Shown in pieces: positions 45,422 through 54,003 of a stretch of 64,000 nt of DNA (positions within the stretch are counted from its first letter, which is position 1; each line of letters opens with the position of its first letter). This DNA is from Natronohydrobacter sp. (GTDB lineage Bacteria > Pseudomonadota > Alphaproteobacteria > Rhodobacterales > Rhodobacteraceae), in NCBI GenBank assembly GCA_020832555.1, contig JAFIEM010000007.1, positions 1 to 64,000 on the forward strand, read 5' to 3'. The position numbers were made by a program, and so were the translations under genes. Under the pieces are notes generated by a model that was given only the letters and a program-made list of their open reading frames with translations, was not told the DNA's origin and did not search any database.

Positions 45422-47841
45422 CGGTCAGCCTCTGGCGGGGTAGAGAAGGCGCGTATCCCGAGGATGGCCAGCAGCAAAAGCCCCTGTGTTGCGGGGTTCA
45501 GGTTCGACGGAATGCTGAGCATACCGAGAAGGGAGCCGATCAGTGTCAGCGTCACTGCACCCACGACCGCACCCGCGGGCGAGATTACCCCGCCCATGAG
45601 GGCTGCACCGCCCATGACAACCGCCGCGACTGAAATCAGTGTGTAGGAAGTGCCTGAATTGATATCGGACGCCGAGTTCATCGCGGTCAGCACCAGCCCC
45701 GCCACAATAAGGAACCCGCCCGCAATAAGGTAGCGCGCCACAGCACAGCGGATCGGCGACCAACCGCTCTGGCGCATTGATTGCGGGTTGTTTCCGAACC
45801 CGCGCAGCGCCACACCCAGCGGTGTGCGGTTGATCACGATGGCGGCAAGCCCCGCGAGACAGATCAGGATTACGGCAGTCGGTACACCCGGAATGCGCCA
45901 GCGCACAAGCGTTTGTGTCCATCCAGCAGCCGAACCGCCGGGCGTGGGCTGGATCGACAAACCGATGCCCAGCCAGATGAAGGATGCGCCAAGTGTGACC
46001 ACGATGGCCGGGATCTGGCGCCACTGGATCAGCGCGCCGAGTGCCGCGTATGACGCAAGTGCCAGCGCGATCACACCCAGACCAAGCAGTGTGCTGCCGG
46101 GAAGGACTGTTGCCGCAAGCACCGATATCAGGGCCGCGAACGCACCCGCGCCCAGATCGATTTCCGACCCACCGATAATGAACATCTGCGCAAGCGCGAT
46201 CAGGACCAGTGCGACAGCCGGGCGCAAAAGCAATTCCAGCCCGAAGGGGCTTGCGGTAATCGGATTGGCGTTGAACATAAGCGCCAGCACAATCAAAAGC
46301 GCAGCATAAGGCAGCGCTGCGGTTGCGAACCCCAGCACCGTCCGGGCGACGTGTCGCCCAGCCATGCCGTCTTGCGCGGGAGGTGCAGGTGCTTCAAACG
46401 TGGCTTCCAGCAAGGCAGCGGCAGACATTGTCGCGCTGTCCAGATCCGCCGTGATGCGGCCATGCGCAAAGACGAGTGTGCGATGCGCATGGGAAAGTTC
46501 CGCATCTTCGGTTGTCAGCCAGACCACCAGTTTCCCGCTGGCCGATAACTTGTCGAGCAAGGCATAGAAATCCTGTTTCGTCGCAATATCGACACCCCTG
46601 GTCGGATCATCGAGCAGGATGATCGGCGCCGCACCAACCAGCGCACGGGCGACAAGCGCCTTTTGCTGGTTGCCCCCACTCAGGTCGACGATCAGATCCT
46701 TGAGCCGCGCCGCATCCAGGCGCAAGGCCGCGGCAGGAGCCAGCGACGCTGCTGCATCTTCTGCCCGCTGCGTGCGGGCCAGCGCCGGCCTGTCCTTCCA
46801 GCGGCCTATCGCGATATTGGACAGGACATCCCATTGCGGGAAAATCCCGTCCTTTTTGCGATCCCCTGACACATAGGCAACGGCATGTTCGCGGCTGACA
46901 CCTGTTGATGCGCTGAAGAGGGCTTGCAGGAACGCATGCTGACCGCTGCCTTCGAGTCCGCCTAGCGCCACGATCTCGCCACCGTGCAAGGTCAGTTCGC
47001 TTTCCGACCAGGGCGCAGTGACGCGCGCCAAGACCGGCCCGCGCTGTCGCGCCGTCGCGCGCATGTCAGGTGCAGTATCCCGCCCACCCATCATCTCGAT
47101 CAGATGCGCAACCGAGGTTTGCGCAGCCTCTCCGCGCCACACAAGCCGCCCGTTGCGCAGAAGCGCAACCTCGTGCGCAATGTCGATGATTTCCCGCAAT
47201 TTGTGACTGATGAAGATGACCGCCAGACCTTCGGCAGACCGGGCATGCAGATAGCTGATAAGCTGCGCGGCGCGGCGCGCAGGCAGCGAAGATGTGGGTT
47301 CATCCAGGATGACAAGGCGGACATCAGGCGTTGCCATGGCGCGCGCGATCTCGACCATCTGTTGCTCGCCGATCGAGAGGGTGGCAACGATCCGGTCCGG
47401 GGAAATGGCATGATCGGGAAAGACGACATCCAGCGCCGCCCGCGCCCGCTGGCGATAGATGCGTCTCCAGCCTGGCCAGACCCGCATCGCACGGGGTGCC
47501 TCGATGAAGAAATTCTCGGCGACCGACAGATTGGTACACAGGGACAATTCCTGATACACCATCCGGATGCCATGCGCCTGCGCAGAGGCTGCATCATGCG
47601 CACCACGCACAGCGGCACCATCGAGGCTGATCGTCCCGTCGGATGCAGGCAGGGCCCCACACAGGATTTTCATCAGTGTCGACTTGCCGGCGCCATTGCC
47701 ACCGACCAGACCGAGCACCTGCCCCTTGCGTATGTCGAGGTCGATGGCATCATTGGCAAGCGTGGCACCAAATCGCCTTGTAATGCCACGCATGGCAACC
47801 AATGGGTCACGTCCGGGTTGCGACGCCGAGGTGGTCTTCAT
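45418..47841 (-). CDS. Fused ABC ATPase-permease (RbsA-RbsC fusion), second transporter
   Basis: An 807-residue fusion from ATG 47841 (MKTTSASQPGRD); a TTG 28 codons upstream is the alternative. Residues 1-490 are an RbsA-like double ATPase: first P-loop GGNGAGKST, Walker B LVILDEPTSSLP; second signature LSGGNQQKALVARAL, Walker B IILLDDPTRGVD. The second P-loop region is eroded (GGLEGSGQHAFLQALF). Residues 520-800 are an RbsC-like permease (ALAQMFIIGGSEIDLGAGAFAAL, GFGNNPQSMRQSGWSPIR). RbsA and RbsC are normally separate. The frame is continuous, so this is a real gene fusion. Confidence 0.88.
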   Translation of the reverse strand: MKTTSASQPGRDPLVAMRGITRRFGATLANDAIDLDIRKGQVLGLVGGNGAGKSTLMKILCGALPASDGTISLDGAAVRGAHDAASAQAHGIRMVYQELSLCTNLSVAENFFIEAPRAMRVWPGWRRIYRQRARAALDVVFPDHAISPDRIVATLSIGEQQMVEIARAMATPDVRLVILDEPTSSLPARRAAQLISYLHARSAEGLAVIFISHKLREIIDIAHEVALLRNGRLVWRGEAAQTSVAHLIEMMGGRDTAPDMRATARQRGPVLARVTAPWSESELTLHGGEIVALGGLEGSGQHAFLQALFSASTGVSREHAVAYVSGDRKKDGIFPQWDVLSNIAIGRWKDRPALARTQRAEDAAASLAPAAALRLDAARLKDLIVDLSGGNQQKALVARALVGAAPIILLDDPTRGVDIATKQDFYALLDKLSASGKLVVWLTTEDAELSHAHRTLVFAHGRITADLDSATMSAAALLEATFEAPAPPAQDGMAGRHVARTVLGFATAALPYAALLIVLALMFNANPITASPFGLELLLRPAVALVLIALAQMFIIGGSEIDLGAGAFAALISVLAATVLPGSTLLGLGVIALALASYAALGALIQWRQIPAIVVTLGASFIWLGIGLSIQPTPGGSAAGWTQTLVRWRIPGVPTAVILICLAGLAAIVINRTPLGVALRGFGNNPQSMRQSGWSPIRCAVARYLIAGGFLIVAGLVLTAMNSASDINSGTSYTLISVAAVVMGGAALMGGVISPAGAVVGAVTLTLIGSLLGMLSIPSNLNPATQGLLLLAILGIRAFSTPPEADR

Positions 47842-47888
47842 CCGCGAATGCCTGTTCCACTTTGCCGGTCGTTCCGGCACATCAGAAC

Positions 47889-47913
47889 GGTGCGGCGCAA
47901 ATTGCGCCGCACC
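47889..47913 (-). terminator. Intercistronic hairpin after the second binding-protein gene
   Basis: GGTGCGGCGC, loop of five, GCGCCGCACC: a perfect 10-bp stem in the 90-bp gap between the binding-protein stop (47932) and the fused ATPase-permease start. It lacks a T tract, so it probably stabilises the binding-protein transcript. Confidence 0.68.
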
Positions 47914-47931
47914 GCGATCTGGCAAGTCCTG

Positions 47932-48945
47932 TCAGTTTGACAACAGGTTCTGCTGTACCCATTCAAGAGAGTAGCTCGGGCTGATGATCATTCCCGAAGG
48001 CAGATCGGCATAGGCCGGTAGGTTATCCGCATCGACTGTGGCCACAGGCATGATCATCTCGCGCGGGGCCTCGGCGCCTTGCAGCATGGATACTGCAAGC
48101 CACATGGCCGCGCCGCCGATACCCGGTGTCGTATTCATCGAGACAGTCTGATACCCGTTGCGCGCATTTTCCTCGGCCCACCACTTGACGAAATCGGTCC
48201 CGCCACCGCCTTCGATCACGGGCATCCGGTCGGTATAGGAACCGCCGAACTGCGAAAATGCCTGTGCGATGCCAATATCGTCACTTCCGCCCTGCGCCAG
48301 AACCACATCGACATGTGGCAGACTGGGCAGCACATTTGCAATCGCACTCTGCGCAACTGCGGCCGTGGCCTGACCATATACCTCTGCCACGACGGTCACG
48401 CCCGGAAACTCCTCCAGAACCGACATCTGCGCCTGATACATCGCTGCATCAGGTGCGGACCCGGCCACCCCGCGCACCACGATGGCATTCCCTTCGCCGC
48501 CGATCAGTTCCAGCACCGCGCGCGCCTGCGCCTGCTTGTAGCCGTCGAAGTCGAAATTGAGCTGATAATTGCAGGGCGCTGAGGCCACCGAGTCGAAGCT
48601 GATGACGATGATCCCGACTGCGCAGGCTTCCTCGATCACGCCGTTCAAGGCGGTTTCAGACGCAGCATTGATCGTGATCACATCGACGCCGCGCAGGATA
48701 AGCTCTGCCATGTGGGCTTGTTGCTGAACCACTGTTCCATCGCCGTTCATGACAATGAAATTGCCGATCAGCCCCTGTTCTTTGGCTTCATTTCCCGCGT
48801 CCGTAAATGCCTGAACCATCTGTTGGCGCCATGTATTGCCAAAGAACGAGTTCGAAAGCGCCACCACCGGCCCGTCTTGCGCAAAGCTCTGCACTGGTGC
48901 GCTCAGTGCCAGCGCCGCTACACTCCCCCAAACAAATCTATTCAT
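47932..48945 (-). CDS. Ribose-type ABC transporter substrate-binding protein, second transporter
   Basis: A 337-residue periplasmic protein. ATG 48945 follows GGGGAGGAGGATCGT; the ORF-track start 11 codons upstream would swallow that site. Signal peptide MNRFVWGSVAALALSAPVQSFA, mature start QDGPVVALSNSFFGNTWRQQ, then GVDVITINAASETALNGVI and VDVVLAQGGSDDIGIAQAF, as in sugar-binding type-I proteins. It leads an operon with the apiose-type operator upstream, so its ligand is probably apiose, an apioside or a pathway acid. Confidence 0.87.
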   Translation of the reverse strand: MNRFVWGSVAALALSAPVQSFAQDGPVVALSNSFFGNTWRQQMVQAFTDAGNEAKEQGLIGNFIVMNGDGTVVQQQAHMAELILRGVDVITINAASETALNGVIEEACAVGIIVISFDSVASAPCNYQLNFDFDGYKQAQARAVLELIGGEGNAIVVRGVAGSAPDAAMYQAQMSVLEEFPGVTVVAEVYGQATAAVAQSAIANVLPSLPHVDVVLAQGGSDDIGIAQAFSQFGGSYTDRMPVIEGGGGTDFVKWWAEENARNGYQTVSMNTTPGIGGAAMWLAVSMLQGAEAPREMIMPVATVDADNLPAYADLPSGMIISPSYSLEWVQQNLLSN

Positions 48946-48979
48946 ACGATCCTCCTCCCCAGGCGTTGAATACATCACG

Positions 48980-48998
48980 TCATATGCTTATCATACCA
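48980..48998. promoter_or_regulatory. Apiose-regulon operator 3, before the second transporter
   Basis: On the reverse strand TGGTATGATAAGCATATGA, sharing TGGTAT, the AT-AG core and the AT of the second half with operators 1 and 2. The second half is degenerate. It lies 35 bp upstream of the binding-protein start. Confidence 0.6.
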
Positions 48999-49505
48999 GT
49001 TTGATTCTGGAAGGGCTTTTTTAGCGGTTGTTGCGCAACCGGCGGCTGGGCGCGAATGGTTCAATCTGTTGGCCTGCATCAGCATGTTTGCAAAGTCCTG
49101 CGGCAAGATTATCGAGGGGTTCGGCCAGACTGAAACCGGCCGGTTCAACCTGCCTCCTGCATATCAAGGTCGTTCTGTATTTTTGACCAGAATGCAGCCC
49201 GGTTAAAGTGGATCAGCGCGTCGCATCAAGCCACAATACCTTTTGGGTTCAGTCCGGTTGGGCGACCAGTGCTTCTTCGAACTCGCGCCTATCCCTTCTG
49301 AGTTATCCCGCTTCAGGATCGTGGCACCACACAGATTGATACAGAGCCGGAAGATGGCTGACCAGGAACTATGCCAAGCGGTCCCACGCGCCACACGCAA
49401 TCCACACCTTGATCAAGGTCAGGCCAAGGATGAAATTTTCGTTCAAAGTGCTGAACGATACAATTCCGGGGCGGGTTGTATCCGGCAAACTGACACCGAA
49501 CGGCG
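48999..49505. other. Intergenic stretch, nothing recognised
   Basis: About 500 bp between two reverse-strand genes. Short ORFs here (49203-49400 reverse, 49243-49566 forward) resemble no family I know and have no ribosome sites. It may hold remnants of a lost gene. Confidence 0.45.
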
Positions 49506-50501
49506 TCAGTTTGCGCGGACCACACGGGTAATCTCATCAAGCTGCAGGATTGCGCGCTTGAGGTAGAAACCTTGTAGATGCAGATGATTGGCGAGAAAAC
49601 TGTTCGCGCCTGAACTGTTGAGCACAACCAACGGCTTCTGTTGCGATGCTTCGCGCAGACTTTCAAGGGCCTGTGCCCAAACGCGGGTCAAGCCTTGCGC
49701 GCGGATTGTATCCTCGAAATCCCGTCCCAATTCGCGCAGGAGAAGATACGAGGCATAGGCCATCCCTTTGTTGAAGTAGAAGATGTCGTCTGAAACGAAG
49801 TCTATGATAAACCCGTCACGGCTGACATGATCATCAACAATCGCTGCGCGGGAGCCCAGCTCTCCCGCCATGCGCTCAACCGCCAGGGCAAGTGCATCTG
49901 CTCGGGTCTCAAATACCGCAAGCCCAGCGGCAACGCGCATGTTATAGGCCCGCAGAGCGCGCGCGGCGGCGGCATATTGTGTATCCGCTGGCTGGATCGG
50001 CAAGAGTGACTGATCAAAGTCAAACAGCCAGACATCTGTTGGAAACTGTAGCAGACCGGTTGCACGTTCAAGGTCGTTGTCGATAGCCGAGGATCCGCGC
50101 AAGCGCCCGATCTGGGTTTCCATCTCCATCGTGAAGCGACTGATCGCGCGCATCATGCCGCGTTGAAAATTGGGCATGTTGTCATGAAAAGCTGTCGGAA
50201 AGAAGATCGGATCATTTGCGGTCCAGCGGTTTTCAACCGTTTCGCGCAGGATCAAAGCCTCGGCCATGTTCACAGCATGGCTGCCGCCGTCGACAGGGTT
50301 CGGCGGGGAAAGATCCAGGTTCGCATCAATCCGGTGCATCATGCTTCCGATGACACCGAAATAGAGCACAAAAACCGCCACAAGATAGAGCAGTCCGCGT
50401 TTGGCGATGATCCGCGGCTTGGTGCCAAAGATCAGGCCCGGCAAGGTCGTTTTCGGCCGCGTCGCCGGCACTTGCGGCCGGATGATCAGATCATTCGCCA
50501 T
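49506..50501 (-). CDS. DUF2333 family membrane-anchored protein
   Basis: A 331-residue protein. It has a cytoplasmic N-terminus rich in basic residues, one membrane segment at about 36-56 (LLYLVAVFVLYFGVIGSMMH) and a periplasmic domain. The phrase VDGGSHAVNMAEALILRETVENRWTANDP is characteristic of DUF2333. The function is not established. It is divergent from an ECF sigma factor gene, so it may be a target of that regulator. Confidence 0.82.
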   Translation of the reverse strand: MANDLIIRPQVPATRPKTTLPGLIFGTKPRIIAKRGLLYLVAVFVLYFGVIGSMMHRIDANLDLSPPNPVDGGSHAVNMAEALILRETVENRWTANDPIFFPTAFHDNMPNFQRGMMRAISRFTMEMETQIGRLRGSSAIDNDLERATGLLQFPTDVWLFDFDQSLLPIQPADTQYAAAARALRAYNMRVAAGLAVFETRADALALAVERMAGELGSRAAIVDDHVSRDGFIIDFVSDDIFYFNKGMAYASYLLLRELGRDFEDTIRAQGLTRVWAQALESLREASQQKPLVVLNSSGANSFLANHLHLQGFYLKRAILQLDEITRVVRAN

Positions 50502-50640
50502 CTCACACTCCTGTATCTGATCGACAAACGCTCAGGGACAGGATTTCATCCCGAAAAAGCTGAAAAGTTTTTCGTCTTTTTTTGGATTAAACCGGCATGT
50601 CCTGCGTATTCGTTGCAAAACGTAAAGCAAAGGTGGTGCT

Positions 50641-51156
50641 GTGGGTCTGAAGTCAGAGCTTCACGAACATATAGGAAGTTTGCGTCGCTATGCGCTGGTC
50701 CTGACAAGGGATCCAGTCGCAGCGGATGATCTTGTGCAGGAAACTCTGGTCAAGGCCATTGCAAAAGCCGAAACCTTTCAGCGTGGGTCCGATCTGCGCC
50801 CGTGGCTGTTTCGTATTCTGCACAATACGCATATCAGTGCATTGCGGCGAGAGAAAACCCGTGCGGATGCCGCGCCGGACCTGCCAGAGCCTATCGCCAA
50901 TGATTGCCAGCATACGCAACTGGAACTGAAACAGGTGCTTTCTGCACTCGATCAATTGCCAGAAGCTCAGCGCAATCCGATCATTCTCATCGCATTGCGC
51001 GAGATGAGCTACGCAGAAGCGGCGCGCAGTCTGGATGTGCCGCTCGGAACATTCATGTCACGCCTTGGTCGTGGAAGAGAGGCCTTACGCCAGATTGTCC
51101 AGGGCGTAGGACGGGGCAAATTATCGATCCTGAAGCGCAAAGGAGACAGCGCATGA
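50641..51156 (+). CDS. ECF (RpoE-type) RNA polymerase sigma factor
   Basis: A 171-residue sigma factor with a GTG start. Region 2 is LRRYALVLTRDPVAADDLVQETLVKAIAKA and region 4 ALREMSYAEAARSLDVPLGTFMSRLGRGREALRQ. The anti-sigma gene overlaps its stop, so the pair is co-translated and the sigma factor is likely held inactive until a stress signal arrives. Its own promoter should lie in the 140-bp gap shared with the DUF2333 gene. Confidence 0.92.
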   Translation: MGLKSELHEHIGSLRRYALVLTRDPVAADDLVQETLVKAIAKAETFQRGSDLRPWLFRILHNTHISALRREKTRADAAPDLPEPIANDCQHTQLELKQVLSALDQLPEAQRNPIILIALREMSYAEAARSLDVPLGTFMSRLGRGREALRQIVQGVGRGKLSILKRKGDSA

Positions 51157-51953
51157 CATCCCATCATGAGACCGACATCGCGCTCGATCCCGAACTGATG
51201 GCCTATGTCGATGGTCGACTGGAACCTGCAAAAATTGCGGCTCTGGAGGCGCGTTTGGCCCATGACAGCGACGCGCGCGAAGCTGTCGCGAAATGGCGCC
51301 ATTTCGACAACTTGCTAAACAGCTACGGACGACAAGCCGATGAACTTCCGCACAGTCTGAAGATTGCAGCGCTTGAACGCGAGCTTGCATCCAAACTGAA
51401 GAAGCAACATTGGCGGGCAATCATGCTCGGTACCGGGCTACGACGCATTGCTGCCGGTTTGGTCCTTTTCGTCGCGGGTTGGGGCTCTCATGCGGCCTAT
51501 ACGACTGGCGGCAATATGCTGGCCTCGGCCTCACATCCGTATTTTGTGGCTCCTACACTGGCAGGGCATGCGGCCTTCAAGCTCGCCGCGTATCAGGGCG
51601 CGGAATTCGACGGAGACAACATCACCTCGGCGCTGGACTGGATGTCCCAGAAGATGCAACACAAGATCGAAAGCCCGAAGCTGGAACGACTTGGTTATCG
51701 GGTGGAGTCGGCACGTCTGATTGAAGTCGATGACCGTCCTGTCGCGGTATTTTATTACCGTAACGCCGAGAACGAGCGGGTCACGGTGTCTGTTACCCCG
51801 AAATGGACCGAGCATGGCAACTACGCATTGCGCGTGGTCGATCTGGATGATGGCGTGATGGCTTATTGGAGTAGTGATCAGTTGCACTACACGGTCGTCG
51901 CGAATGATAATCGTGGGGCCATAACCACGCTCGCGGCGGCCGTTCAGCAATGA
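51153..51953 (+). CDS. Transmembrane anti-sigma factor
   Basis: A 266-residue protein. The N-terminal about 60 residues (DPELMAYVDGRLEPAKIAALEARLAHDSDAREAVAKW) form a zf-HC2-like anti-sigma domain but lack the zinc-binding His/Cys set. One membrane segment lies at about 96-112 (IAAGLVLFVAGWGSHAAY), then a periplasmic sensor domain. ATG 51153 overlaps the sigma stop by four bases. It should bind the ECF factor and release it on an envelope or oxidative signal. Confidence 0.85.
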   Translation: MTSHHETDIALDPELMAYVDGRLEPAKIAALEARLAHDSDAREAVAKWRHFDNLLNSYGRQADELPHSLKIAALERELASKLKKQHWRAIMLGTGLRRIAAGLVLFVAGWGSHAAYTTGGNMLASASHPYFVAPTLAGHAAFKLAAYQGAEFDGDNITSALDWMSQKMQHKIESPKLERLGYRVESARLIEVDDRPVAVFYYRNAENERVTVSVTPKWTEHGNYALRVVDLDDGVMAYWSSDQLHYTVVANDNRGAITTLAAAVQQ

Positions 51954-52339
51954 CGTCGACATGGACGCACGAGTTTGCTGGATTGATATCGCGCTCCGGA
52001 TCTGACGAGGCTCAGCTTGGGTTGGACCAAACCTTGAGGGTCTGCCATTCACCGCTTTCTGTTTGAGATCAACGGACTGGATACAGCCAGAGCAGCGACC
52101 CTTTCCGCAGACACTTCTGACCCGCTTCAGCTCACTGCGCCAAGCATGCTGTCAGAGCCGAAGAATGTCGCGACACAGGTTTTGACTGTTCCATCCCGCA
52201 AGCATCGGGACGGAACAGCCCAAATACGCCACTGAACCCAGGTGCAGAAAGATCAGGACAGCGCGGTTCAGCCATTCCAGTCAGCCCATCACGATCACAG
52301 GGCCGAAATGGCGCTGGCCGCCATCCTGATTTTTCCCGG
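51954..52339. other. Intergenic stretch, nothing recognised
   Basis: About 385 bp between convergent genes (anti-sigma and a small reverse gene). No ORF with a likely start or family likeness, and no clear terminator hairpin found by eye. Confidence 0.45.
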
Positions 52340-52672
52340 TCATTCGGCCGCGATGGCGTGACGCTGCTGGCCTTCAATTGCACCACCTTCCACAATCTGC
52401 AGGATATCGGAAGCGATCTGCGCATCACGACGCGCACGCAGGGAAAGGTCTTCCACATCCAGCGACAACGTTGCACGCGACAGCCCTATACGGTTGAGTT
52501 GCCGATCGTTCAGCCGAAGAAGTGCTGCCGTGATGATGATCATATCACGCTCCTCCAGCCATTTTTCGTAATCGTTCGGATCACGATAAAATAGTCGGCC
52601 CCAAAGGCCGATCACACCATCCTTGCGCGTGAGCGCTTGCGCATTCGTCAAAGCAGCTTGGGTCTTGGACAT
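52340..52672 (-). CDS. Small DUF1127-like protein
   Basis: A 110-residue protein from ATG 52672, after GGAGGACGTC. The C-terminal half, LNDRQLNRIGLSRATLSLDVEDL, resembles the DUF1127 motif (L-D-R-LL-DIGLSR) that in other alphaproteobacteria is linked to RNA turnover and phosphate metabolism. No signal peptide or membrane segment is visible. It may belong to the regulon of the nearby ECF sigma factor. Confidence 0.6.
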   Translation of the reverse strand: MSKTQAALTNAQALTRKDGVIGLWGRLFYRDPNDYEKWLEERDMIIITAALLRLNDRQLNRIGLSRATLSLDVEDLSLRARRDAQIASDILQIVEGGAIEGQQRHAIAAE

Positions 52673-52868
52673 GACGTCCTCCATCTTGTTGGTATGGTGT
52701 TTACGCTTTGCGCCGCATTTTCATCCCGGCCTCACTGTGGCGTGATGATTTTTGGTCATGCAGGATGAAATCCTTCTCTCATGCGTTAGTGATCAAACAG
52801 TGATTGAAACGGGTGAGCCTGCGTAACGCGCGTTGGGCCCATCTGTCTTGGAATGAGAAAGGCTTCTG

Positions 52869-53453
52869 GTGAAAACCCGCTCGGAAACAGCTCGCGACAC
52901 GCATGCCTACCCTGGCCCATCAACTGGTTTGGTCGTCCAGTCCCGCAAGATCTCGCGCGCGGAACTGGCTCGGCGCTTCTTGCTCAGGCTGGTTGTGCTC
53001 GCGTTTTTCTGGACGCTGCTGACAGACTTTCGATCCGATGCGCTGGTTTTCGGGCTGCCTGCTGTGCTTGCCGCCGCTGCATTGGTCTTCCTAGGCCCCG
53101 CTGCACCGAATTGGCAGCTTTCCCTTCGCGGTGCTGTAGCATTTGTATTGTGGTTTGCTGTGCAGTCGGTGCGCGGTGCCATTGATGTCGCAAGACGCGC
53201 ATTCACCCCCAGCCTGCCGCTCCATCCCGGCTTTCGCACCTATCGGACGTCTTTGCCCGAAGGCGCACCGCGTATTCTCTTTCTCAATACGATCACATTG
53301 TTGCCCGGAACATTATCCGCAGAAGTCATGGGCGAAGATATCATCGTGCATATGCTCGATATCCGTGCCGATCTCGAGGCGGATCTGCACGATCTTGAAC
53401 GGCGCGTTGCCACTCTTTTCGCCCTGACACCTGAGACAAAGGCCCAATCATGA
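52869..53453 (+). CDS. mnhE: Mrp-type cation/proton antiporter subunit MnhE
   Basis: A 194-residue membrane protein with a GTG start. Family features: RLVVLAFFWTLLTDFRSDALVFGLPAVL, and the C-terminal soluble part NTITLLPGTLSAEVMGEDIIVHMLD. First gene of an eight-gene antiporter operon with ATGA-type overlaps throughout. Required for assembly and function of Mrp complexes in studied bacteria. The N-terminal about 30 residues are an unusual hydrophilic extension, so the true start could be downstream. Confidence 0.88.
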   Translation: MKTRSETARDTHAYPGPSTGLVVQSRKISRAELARRFLLRLVVLAFFWTLLTDFRSDALVFGLPAVLAAAALVFLGPAAPNWQLSLRGAVAFVLWFAVQSVRGAIDVARRAFTPSLPLHPGFRTYRTSLPEGAPRILFLNTITLLPGTLSAEVMGEDIIVHMLDIRADLEADLHDLERRVATLFALTPETKAQS

Positions 53454-53710
53454 CCATTTTTCTTGGCGTCATCATCTTTATCCTGCTCGCCAGTATTCTT
53501 GCTGGCCTCGCGCGAGTCTTGCGCGCACACCGACCAGAAGATCGGATGCTCGCGGCGCAGCTTTTCGGTACGGCATCCGTCGCGATCCTGCTGGTATTGT
53601 CACGCATGATGGACATGCGGGCGCTGCTTGATGTCGCGATGGTGTTCGCGCTTCTGGCGGCGATCACGTTGGCGGCCTATGTCGTCCTGGCCGGTCGGAG
53701 GCTGCTATGA
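53450..53710 (+). CDS. mnhF: Mrp-type antiporter subunit MnhF
   Basis: An 86-residue protein with three membrane segments and the MnhF/MrpF-type GPR-like loop region (ARVLRAHRPEDRMLAAQLFG) between the first two. It overlaps both neighbours by four bases. A small membrane subunit of the antiporter complex. Confidence 0.88.
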   Translation: MTIFLGVIIFILLASILAGLARVLRAHRPEDRMLAAQLFGTASVAILLVLSRMMDMRALLDVAMVFALLAAITLAAYVVLAGRRLL

Positions 53711-54003
53711 TCCTCGATCTTCTCGCAGCCATCCTGATCGCCAGCGGAGCGTTCTTCTTCGTCGCCGGTACTGTCGGGCTGCTACGCTTTCCCGATCTTT
53801 ATTGCCGTCTTCATGCTCTGACCAAGGCGGACGGGCTGGGTCTTGCGCTGATCGCGATGGGCCTGAGCCTGTTGGCGGGAAGTGCCGCCGAAATACTGCG
53901 GATCATTCTGATCTGGTTCTTTGTTGCGCTGGCCAGCGCGACGTGCAGCCACCTGATCGCCGCCCACGCGCGTCGCGTTGACAGAGAGCGTACAGATGAC
54001 TGA
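53707..54003 (+). CDS. mnhG: Mrp-type antiporter subunit MnhG
   Basis: A 98-residue protein with three membrane segments. The MnhG phrase GTVGLLRFPDLYCRLHALTKADGLGLALI is diagnostic. It overlaps the next gene by eight bases. Confidence 0.9.
   Translation: MILDLLAAILIASGAFFFVAGTVGLLRFPDLYCRLHALTKADGLGLALIAMGLSLLAGSAAEILRIILIWFFVALASATCSHLIAAHARRVDRERTDD

Noticed and set aside
49203-49566. Short ORFs between the second transporter and the DUF2333 gene as a transposase remnant
   Set aside because: I could not match any insertion-sequence family and saw no terminal repeats.
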